A stretch of DNA of 64,000 nt from Diploptera punctata (Eukaryota > Arthropoda > Insecta > Blattodea > Blaberidae), in the NCBI GenBank assembly GCA_030220185.1, contig JASPKZ010007538.1, positions 861,501-925,500 on the forward strand, read 5' to 3'. The number at the start of each line of letters is the position of its first letter. Position 1 is the first letter of the stretch. Below are positions 56,664-64,000 of the stretch, piece by piece. The position numbers were made by a program, and so were the translations under genes. Under the pieces are notes generated by a model. The model ran no database searches, was not told the origin of the DNA, and saw only the letters and a program-made list of their open reading frames with translations.

Positions 56664-56931
56664 TTAAATCATTTGGTTTCTTCATAATTTTTTTCAGTGT
56701 TTTTCCATTTTCAGATGTTAACCATTTGCTTGTCCAATATTTTGTGAACTATGTATTTATAGATCCTATTGCTTTATTTAGGGATATCAGTTTTCTAGGT
56801 TGTCAAAGTAATTTTGTGGCAGATTTTGCAATTTTGTCAAATATGCCAAAATGGCTGGAAATCCTTTGAAATGTTATTGTTTTCTCCTGGTTATTAACTC
56901 GAGCCATTTTTTCTGTATTGGTATTATTCTA

Positions 56932-57747
56932 CGAGGGCGGATCGGAAAGTAATGGACAATAATTTTTTTCTGCCTTGGTATTGCAGCTAGAATGTTGAAA
57001 TTTCACAGAGATATAGTTTGAAGTTTTCACTACAGATGGTATTTTTTTCTCAGGTGCACCTCTTGCGAGAGAAGCTTGAACTATGCAACAAAGATGGCGC
57101 GCATGCTACAGTCGTCCACAGGGCGGATCGGAAAGTAACGCACAATAATTTTTTTTAAAAGTTTAATAGTAAAAAAAAGGAAAAAAATCACAAATGAACT
57201 TACATCTTTTACCTACTTTTCGACATAGTCACCAACTTTCTCAACACATTTTTCCCATCGTGTTACCAGTTTCAATATGCCCTGTTCGTAGAAGTCCGTT
57301 TGGTTGGAGTGTAGCCATCTGCGCACTGCTGATTTCACTTCCACATCTGTCTCAAAGCGTTTGCTGGCCAGGAATCACTAAGGCGAATCACGTGGCGAAT
57401 CACTAAGGTTCACGCGTCCCTCTTGGAAGAATGTGCACCACCTGGAGAGACATTGCTACGGTCCATACAATCATCCCCATACACGCCACGCATGTCCCTG
57501 TGAATTTCACTGGGTTTATGCCCTTTGGCCCACAAAAATCGAACAACACTTCTCTGTTCCTCACAGGTGGACGACTGTAGCATGCGCGCCATCTTTGTTG
57601 CATAGTTCAAGCTTCTCTCGCAAGAGGGAGAAAAAAATACCATCTGTAGTGAAAACTTCAAACTATATCTCTGTGAAATTTCAACATTCTAGCTGCAATA
57701 CCAAGGCAGAAAAAAATTATTGTGCGTTACTTTCTGATCCGCCCTCG
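56932..57747. mobile_element. mariner derivative arranged as a foldback
   Basis: The outer ends CGAGGGCGGATCGGAAAGTA and complement are bordered by TA (56930-56931 and 57748-57749). The 5' end of the element (56932-57119, TIR to transposase start ATGCAACAAAGATGGCG) is repeated in reverse at 57560-57747. Between them, from 57120, lies a 3' end beginning GGCGGATCGGAAAGTAACGC and remains of the transposase N terminus on the minus strand (EEQRSVVRFLWAKGHKPSEI, about 57510-57570). The catalytic domain is gone. Confidence 0.82.
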
Positions 57748-58006
57748 TATGTGCATGTGTCGGGGTATATTGAATGATACTATATATTGCTGCCAAGGAA
57801 TCAGTGAAGATACAGATTAATAGAGAAGGGCACTGTGATGCATACTGAATAGCTGCTTCTGTGGCTATGAATTCTGAGCCCAAGCTGGAACAAATATATA
57901 ATATACACTTAATTTCAAAACATAAATCTTGTCATTTTCAAATACAGGTGTCAGAAATATATTGAGGTTATTTGAAGGAGGAGTTTATTCCTGGAAACTG
58001 CAAGAT

Positions 58007-58129
58007 TTTAATTTTTAATTTTGTTGAGTTGTTTTTCGACTCACTTCTTAAGAAGTATGAGGTGAGTCAAGAAACAACTCAACAAAATTAAAATAAACCT
58101 CATAGTGTTATTTCCTACCTACATAACTT
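58007..58129. mobile_element. 123-bp PLE palindrome with its own target duplication
   Basis: A 12-bp direct repeat, AAACTGCAAGAT, lies at 57995-58006 and 58130-58141. The arms are TTTTGTTGAGTTGTTTCTTG-like and complement around CACTTCTTAAGAAGTATGAGG. On the right is the complement of GTAGGAAATAACACTATGAG. No coding sequence. Confidence 0.9.
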
Positions 58130-58141
58130 AAACTGCAAGAT

Positions 58142-59230
58142 GTTGAATGCTGAAAATAGCAGTTGAAGAAGATTGCTTTGTGAAATTAATCATTGCTTTA
58201 TAATAATGTTTTTTTGGCTAAACTTTACAACATGTGACATGACTTTTTAAATTACTGTCAAAATTTTATTCTTAGGGTTTCATTTTTGAAATTATTTCCC
58301 ACCATTCCTATTATTTTTACGTTTTCTAATGATTATTTGAATATATATATTTTTTTATGATATTGAAGTACATGAAGATGTGGCGCCATATTGATATTTA
58401 AAAAAATATTGTGTGTTCCATAGAGTCAGTACTAATTAACTTACACTAAATAAAATCAGTGTGCGTTCTTTCACAGGTTAGAGTACTTAAATTGCGTTAG
58501 ATTAACTTTTAGGTTGGTTGGTAACACGAGTTCAAATATGTGTATGTTGGCTGCATGCTGTCATTAGACTATGGAGTGTAAACCCGCTTTGCTTCTGTTG
58601 ACGCATGCACATGGGTGTATGGTTGGAATGTAGAAAAAATGTTGTTGTCACATGTTGTAAAGTATTTCCGTCTTTTGGATTAGCATGAATTTCTTTTGAT
58701 GTTATAATAAAATTGACTCCTCAGGGGTCCCCATCTAGGGGATATGTGGATGGCGACCATGAGTGCCCAAGCTGAGCAAAACATTGCTTCCACTTACTTG
58801 TGTTTTACTCCTTACTTTTATCTTTAACCGATCTGGTATTTCTTCCTTTTCTAATACCAGATCCCTTTTTTTACTTTCCTATCTAGTCTCCCTTGCCTGA
58901 CCTCTTGTTTTCTTCTTCGATCCTGATAGTATTAGTGTGTTCGAGGCTGAAGGGTTCATTTCTGTCTTTCCTACATCTCTTTCTTTTAACCTCGTGGACA
59001 CTCATCTTGAATGCCCACATAAGCTGCATGTTCAAATGCAGTCCCATTGCAACTTACAGCATAAGATGCAATGGACTCCTGTCATCAGCTATGGCTGGAT
59101 CACATAATGAAGAAGGATAATTAACTTGAACTATTATAGGAAATATTATGATGATGGATCAAACTTATTTATTTTAGGAAATATCTCTATGAGTTTCAAT
59201 TCAAGTTTATAAATAAAATTCATATCCAGT
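58142..59230. other. intron 6 stretch, mostly unassigned
   Basis: No gene or clear repeat to about 58700. A repeat-like segment with GGGGTCCCCATCTAGGGGAT (58725) follows but could not be named. A PLE left block (GGAAATATCTCTATGAGTTT) is at 59178-59197. Confidence 0.4.
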
Positions 59231-59765
59231 TTAATATTTAAAGGAAGTAACTCATCATCATCATCCTCTTATTGCCTCCTCCTTTCGGAAGGTAGATTCC
59301 AAATATGCCTTCAACATCTCTATCTTCCCATGCTTTCCTTCTTTTTAGTTCTTCCTTGTCGTATCCTCTTTCTTGTAGACTTTTCTTTCTTCACTTGGTT
59401 AATCCATCTTTCACCAGGATACACACAATATTATGAATAAGGTTTCAGAAATGGAAGAATATTAAGTCATCATAATCATCATCATAGTACATTCGTGAAT
59501 TTAGGCCATTTGTTGACCTGTTTTTCGGCCTCAAGAGAAACACCATCCAAAGTCTTTTGAATGGACCGTCCTGGTCTTCTTCTTCCTGCAGGTTGATATC
59601 TTAACATTTGTTTGGGTATCCTGTGATCTTCCATTCGATGAACATGTTCTTGACTTGTAATCAGAAATTTTGTTTTCTAAAGGTTCCATGTGTAATTCTT
59701 CTAAGATGTCTTCACTTTTTTTTATCTAGTAGTGTTTATCCTACGGTCTTCTGAAGATATATTAA
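59231..59765 (-). pseudogene. two LINE 3' fragments
   Basis: The segment 59231-59430 resembles a LINE 3' end in minus orientation with a (CAT)n start. The segment 59480-59765 is a second, more diverged copy of the LINE at 54345 (complements of GRPLKRLLDGVSLEAE and of the MRYLRRTAGY region). Neither carries catalytic motifs. Confidence 0.6.
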
Positions 59766-59892
59766 AAGTAAAAATATTAATTAAAGGGATGGAAATCCTC
59801 TTTTGCAAATATATGCTCCTGAAGCTGGGTGTTGAGATGAAGAGAAGGAAGTAACACTCTGAGGTTTATTTTAATTAATAGGAGTTATAAGT

Positions 59893-60953
59893 AGAGACCG
59901 GATGTTAGGGAAAATGCCTACAGTTATTTATTATAGATATTGTAAAAGTGTCTTCATATAAGTTCTTACCGACGACCCTAGAGTTGGTTTCAATGTAGTT
60001 CATTTTGCCTATAAATGCCTATTTCAGTTTACTATGCCTATTTTCCATTTTTTCTCGAAATTAAGATTGAAATGGATAAACTTCATGACACATACATTGC
60101 ATAAAACATTTCAAGTGTTATTTTTATAAATTCTGTTGGAATATTTTAGGATAAGGGTGGCAATAACCTAGTAGGTAGATGGTTTTCCCCTCAATGCACT
60201 CCCGTTAGGTGAAATAACAAGTACTGGTTATTGTATTTTTCCACCTCGTGCACTCCCATAATCGAAATAGCTCTAAGCTATGTCCCATTGTATTATGCTC
60301 CGGCTCTAAGGTTTGGAGAAAGTTCTACAGTACAGCTTTGCATCTTTTCAATTCAAACATTGCTGAGTGACAAAGAGGGTAGATGGCTCAAGCTTTCTTT
60401 CTCTGTCTCACACCAGGGCTGAAACCTTTAAGTGACTGGCAATATTATTTTTGATGTTGGTATCACTTATTCACACACAGATACTTCAAAGATTGAATGG
60501 TGCGACAAGAGCATGTGGCTTTTTTTTTTTTCACCTTTAGAGCAGTTGTTTTGCAATGTCTAAAGAACGGACAACAGTAAAAGACAAACTGACCAATTTT
60601 GTGAAAGAATTTGGTGCAAAAATATTCTCAAGTGACGGTTCAATATTGTTTTGCAAAGTGTGTAAAATTTCAGTGAATTGTGCGAAGAAGTGCCATGTTT
60701 CACAGTACGTACACACTGCAAAACATAGTCTGCTCTTTGTAAAAAGGCAAAACAAGTTCCAAAAGCATCTCTGATATCTTCGTATGCTATTGGTAGCATA
60801 TGTTTATATTCTTTATGTAAGGCTATAAAAATGTATGTTGTCCATTTTTTGTATGAGCCTATTTTGAACTTTTAGTGCCTATATTAATGATTTTTAGTGC
60901 CTTTTTGCCTGTCTATTTTGAATTTTTTAAGTGCCTAACATCCGGACTCCAGT
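59893..60953 (+). mobile_element. hAT-like element with BED-type finger frame
   Basis: The ends share CCGGATGTTAGG (left 59899, right in complement at 60935-60946). The frame at 60556-60774 (73 codons, MSKERTTVKDKLTNFVKEFG at its start) has a single Cx2C and Hx4H pattern (FCKVCKI and HVSQYVHTAKH), a BED-type zinc finger. The catalytic domain is missing. A TSD of 8 bp is only partly matched (GTTATAAG and GTTATCTT), so the exact ends are uncertain. Confidence 0.65.
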
Positions 60954-61084
60954 TATCTTCTTCTTCCTTCCAAGTATTAGGCCAAGGCCTGTTACGATCC
61001 TATAGAAAGTTTTCCCTCCAGCGTTTTATAGGACGGCCCAGAGATCTTCGTCCTCTTGGTATATAATTATAAACAGCTTTAGGG

Positions 61085-61425
61085 ACTCTAGTTATAATAT
61101 TGGAAAAGGAAAATATATGCTTAGACTGGGGTTTGAACTCAAAACCTTTGGCTTCGTATGCCAATGCTCTACCATCTGAGCTATCTTAAGCACTCCAATG
61201 TAAATGCAAATTTTTTTTTTCTTATACATTATTAATTCCTGAGACTGCCAAATGCTACGAACTGTTTCTCGATCACGCAAATAACAGCTTCTTATTCAAG
61301 AAGACTTTTTATTGGGAATTTCAACATTACTATATAAAGCCAGTAAAGCTTCTTTCCATGTTTTTATTATAAATTTAACACATCTCACTGAAGGAGAAAT
61401 TATATTTGAAGAGAAAAATAAAATA
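61085..61425 (-). mobile_element. tRNA-SINE family 2, minus, with tandem junction
   Basis: The tRNA part at about 61108-61190 is the complement of a fold with GGTAGAGCATTGG and GTTTGAACTC-like B box. The body runs to about 61350, then the 3' end of a neighbouring unit in the same orientation (ATGTTTTTATTATAAATTT), the same junction as in the 48-kb array. Confidence 0.72.
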
Positions 61426-61447
61426 AGTCTTCTTAAATAAGAAGTGT

Positions 61448-61785
61448 CCCATGCCGTAGCCAAGTGGTTAAGGCAAGAAGCCTTGGCGCAGAGCTACGGG
61501 ACTTGCACTGTTTTGAGTCCCCATGGGGAAAGAAATTTTCTCACGGAATTTTGGCCAGTATGGGACCGGTGCCCACCCAGCATCGTGAGGCATTTGGGCA
61601 GCTACAATAAATAGCGACTCCAGATTGAGAAGACCAGGTATAATTGCTGAGGGATCCGACATGCTGACCACATGTCACCCCTATACTGGCTTAGATCGTC
61701 TACCTCTGTGATTAACACATGTGGATGTGTTGCCAGCAGCTGGCTGGTAGGCTAAGGGCCTTATAGATCTGTCGCTCGTGGAGTT
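61448..61785 (+). mobile_element. tRNA-derived SINE (family 4), copy 3
   Basis: Head TAGCCAAGTGGTTAAGGC and TTTTGAGTCCCC, then body blocks GGGGAAAGAAATTTTCTCAC and CATGCTGACCACATGTCACC as in the copies at 34393 and 35846. Confidence 0.85.
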
Positions 61786-61879
61786 TTTAAATCAGAAGCT
61801 GTCATTTGCATGATCGAGCAACGGTTTGTAGCATTTGGCTCTCTTGAGAATTAATAATGTATATGAGAAAAATTTGTTT

Positions 61880-62490
61880 AATATTTGTGGGAAATAACAC
61901 TGTGAGGTTTTTTAAATTATTATGAGTAATATACTCAATAATAATAAGAAAAAATTGTGTTTAGATTGGAGTACTTAGGATAGCTCAGATGGTAGAGCAT
62001 TGGCATATAAAGCCAAAGGTCCTGAGTTCAAACCCGGTCAAAGCGTATATTTTTCTTATTTGAAGAGAAAAAATATATGCTCAGACTGAGGCTTGAATCC
62101 AGGACCTTTGGCTTTCTAGACCATACTCTACCGACTGAGCTACCTATGCAAGTTCCAATCTCAATGCAAATTTTTTCTCTTATATACGCTGGTAATTATC
62201 GTGCACCAAATGCTATGAAACCTCTTGTACTGCTTCAATCTTGCAAATGGTGGCTTCTTTATTAAGATGACATTTAGCAATTGGGGCAGAGAATTAACAG
62301 CATATATAAGAGAAAAATTTGTGATTAGATGGAAAGTTGCTCAGGGAGCTCAGTTGGTCGAGTATTCGCTCAGAAAGACAAGGGTCCTGGCCCATGTTAC
62401 CCAGCCCCCCAGCTCTGAGCGTGTAAATTTTTCTGTTCCAAATATGAGTTATCCATTATTGAGATGTATGAACCCTATCGAATAATAAAA
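61880..62490. mobile_element. cluster of tRNA-SINE family 2 pieces in both orientations
   Basis: After a PLE left block (GGAAATAACACTGTGAGGT, 61889) come a plus piece (tRNA part about 61979-62050, anticodon loop ATATAAA), a minus piece (about 62062-62280) and a plus piece (about 62283-62480). The plus and minus pieces abut through a hairpin of TTTGAAGAGAAAAAATATAT and its complement. Confidence 0.72.
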
Positions 62491-63160
62491 ACATTAATAA
62501 GAGTCAAATTAATCATGAATTCTTCTTACCTCATACAACTATGTTTCTTTAAACACAGCACTGCAGTATCGGAGAACCATCGTTCCCATCCTCAGCTGTT
62601 TTCAAGTCTGTCAATTTTTTCCCTTGCCGGTAATTATCCAAACTGCCATCTGGTGTACTTTTGAAGAAGTTTGTAATCAAGCTTGGTTTGTCCGGAATTT
62701 CAAAGTTCATGGTTCTAGTATGGTTTTTTTTAAATATATCTTTTCCCAAACTGTTAATTCCAAAGGTTTAGGTAGTTGTTTCAAAAGTTTTGCTTCTTTT
62801 TCAATTTCACCATTTTTTATGTTTCTAAAATGTTCTTTTTTGCGAGCTTGTAAGTTCCTTTTTGTTTTTCCTACATATACTTTATTGCAATCTTTGCAAT
62901 TAAGTTGATAAATTCCAGATTTTTTATTGTCTGGGATGTTAACTTTTTTATTAGTTAAAAGAAGATTACCCCGAGCTGAATTTGTTAATCGGAGCCAATG
63001 TTATATTAATTTTTTTGAAAATCTTTTGAAATTTATGAACTTTTGGATGGTAAGTAAATTTGTTAAATTTTTCATCTTTCTTGGAATCATGTTGCAGAGT
63101 GGTGTATTCATGTAATCTTTTTTCTTGTTTCAATTTCTTTAATTTCTTCTTTATTAGGTA
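62490..63160 (-). mobile_element. Penelope-like 3' half (PLE-G)
   Basis: The minus strand has decayed nuclease sequence (complement of GIYQLNCKDCNKVYVGKTKR, 62861-62917). The terminal block is CTTACCTCATACAAC. A hammerhead-like motif at 62559-62594 has CTGAGGA and stem II GGGAAC with GTTCTC, but GATAC for GAAAC and H17 = G; predicted inactive. Confidence 0.72.
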
Positions 63161-63162
63161 AA

Positions 63163-63455
63163 TTTGGGAATTTTAACATTGAGGTTTTCTTAATAAGAAT
63201 CAAATGAATTTCTTCTTACCTAATATAACTATGTTTTTGGATAATTACGTATTCAAAAGTACACCAGATGGCAGTTTGGATAATTACCGGCAAGGGAAAA
63301 AATTGACAGTCGTGAAAACAGCTGAGGATGGGAACGATGGTTCTCCTATACCGCGGTGCTGTGTTTAAAGAAACATGGTTGTATGAGGTAAGAAAAATTC
63401 ACGATTCATTTGATTCTTATTAAGAAAACCTCATAATGTTAAAATTCCCAAATTT
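63163..63455. mobile_element. foldback PLE-G end
   Basis: The left block TAAATTTGGGAATTTTAACA with TGAGGTTTTCTTAATAAGAA is mirrored at 63410-63455. A second hammerhead-like motif at 63322-63358 (plus) carries TATAC for GAAAC and H17 = G, so it is also predicted inactive. Confidence 0.72.
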
Positions 63456-63706
63456 ATTATATTAAAATAAAAACATTGTATATTTTTCTCTTCAAATATA
63501 ATTTGTCCTTCAGTGAGAAGTATTTCAATATGGTTCCATATCATCATCAGCTGTTGTAGGAAGGTCAAAATGTTACTTCCTGTTGTATTGTATTAATGAA
63601 TGTTTTTCAATTTTGAGAATGTTAACATTTTGCTATTTGAAGATATAAACTTGATAACCCCACAAGTTAATATGTAGAATTAATTATAATTGTTTGTGGT
63701 TTGTAG
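63456..63706. other. intron 6 end
   Basis: A SINE family 2 3' scrap (AATAAAAACATTGTATATTTTTC..., 63465-63522) abuts a solo PLE end in minus orientation. That end has a hammerhead-like motif at about 63527-63556 (CTGATGA, T, GATATG with CATATT, GAAAT; stem III missing) and ends with the complement of GGAAGTAACATTTTGACC. The acceptor TTTGTAG at 63700-63706 follows. Confidence 0.5.
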
Positions 63707-63886
63707 TTATGGGACTGTAATGTACTGAAGAGGACACGCTCGATGGGAGGACATTCGTCACGAGTAGGATCTCTGTCCTGGAACAGCTACATCTTAACAA
63801 GTGGCTGTCGTAGTGGTCAGATAATTCATCACGATGTCAGGCAGAGAGACAGCGTAGTTTCGCAACTCAATTCCCACACAGAGGAG
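63707..63886 (+). CDS. fzy: Cdc20/fizzy, coding exon 7 (WD40 repeats continue)
   Basis: Sixty codons, phase 0 on both sides; donor GTAACA at 63887. It encodes LWDCNVLKRTRSMGGHSSRV, GSLSWNSYILTSGCRSGQII and HHDVRQRDSVVSQLNSHTEE, the WD40 blade with GHSSRVGSLSWN and HHDVR that is diagnostic of Cdc20. The protein continues in an exon outside the window (the expected next residues are VCGLKW-like). Confidence 0.94.
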
Positions 63887-64000
63887 GTAACATCATATAT
63901 TGAACTTTTATATGAAAAATCAGTATGAGGTTTAATTCAACCTAAAGGATCTAAAGGATCACCAACCACCGATTCGACAGTTACAGGAAATTGATAATGA
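63887..64000. other. fzy: start of Cdc20 intron 7
   Basis: Intronic sequence after the donor. A TCAGTATGAGGTTTAATTCA block at about 63922-63941 resembles a PLE left block, so this intron probably also carries a PLE end. Confidence 0.5.

Larger units (their letters stand above)
55378..57890 (-). pseudogene. LINE RNase H and C-terminal region, doubly interrupted
   Basis: Minus-strand order: FIATEAAIQYASQCPSL and CIFTDSLAAIYSI (RNase H, about 57790-57870), the mariner, RISSHFGIFDKIAKSATKLL (RNase H end, about 56810-56870), then KKIMKKPNDL, the piggyBac, and KELYNTPWQVQTFASRARTG with CPLCQAEEENLEHILLKC (zinc-binding tail, 55530-55610). When the two insertions are removed the frame is nearly continuous. 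Confidence 0.82.

Noticed and set aside
58893..59120. 75-codon open frame in intron 6
   Set aside because: Hydrophobic but low-complexity, with no start context or domain; probably a chance frame in repeat sequence.
1..64000. LTR retrotransposons, CRISPR arrays, operons or bacterial genes
   Set aside because: No long terminal direct repeats with protease or integrase motifs, no regular spacer arrays, and no prokaryotic gene organisation were seen.

Overview
The window is a piece of a large, repeat-rich animal genome, almost certainly an insect. The transposon content (RTE-type LINEs, several tRNA-derived SINEs, mariner, piggyBac and hAT relics, and many Penelope-like elements) resembles cockroach or other polyneopteran DNA. 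That taxonomic reading is an inference from remembered family style, not a proof.

One host gene is visible. It is the Cdc20/fizzy activator of the anaphase-promoting complex, on the + strand, in seven coding exons: 9998-10113, 17435-17568, 27354-27430, 37248-37394, 47466-47592, 55076-55269 and 63707-63886. Reading frame and splice phase join perfectly across all seven (975 nt, 325 codons). The gene continues past the right edge. Its six complete introns are 7.3-10.1 kb each and are packed with transposons.

Layout. 1-9500: upstream of the gene, two decayed mariners, an old RTE piece, a SINE, a hAT relic and a LINE with target duplications that carries a second SINE. 10.1-17.4 kb (intron 1): a non-autonomous repeat family with 570-bp inverted arms, a piggyBac relic and a 5'-truncated RTE. 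17.6-27.3 kb (intron 2): Penelope-like elements (PLEs), one nested in a SINE that is itself nested in another PLE, plus a piggyBac. 27.4-37.2 kb (intron 3): a pogo-like TIR element containing a SINE and a PLE that holds two younger PLEs. 37.4-47.4 kb (intron 4): a second TIR element holding a near-complete RTE and several foldback PLE ends, then a DD41D mariner relative. 47.6-55.1 kb (intron 5): a tandem tRNA-SINE array, another RTE, and a LINE ending 20 nt before exon 6. 55.3-63.7 kb (intron 6): a LINE RNase H relic interrupted by piggyBac and mariner elements, a hAT, SINEs and more PLE ends.

The most interesting signal is a recurring structure at the PLE ends. Many termini carry a motif with the hammerhead ribozyme core (CTGANGA, stem II, GAAA, a tiny stem III, then H17). 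It appears in different PLE families with compensatory changes. The same termini occur as short head-to-head palindromes flanked by their own target duplications, so they behave as miniature mobile units. A tRNA-derived SINE in the window ends with the same 12-nt string as one PLE family and shows the same inverted and tandem insertion forms. Local family letters (PLE-A, PLE-B and so on) are labels of convenience only. PLE coordinates are accurate to a few bases where a target duplication is quoted and to tens of bases elsewhere.
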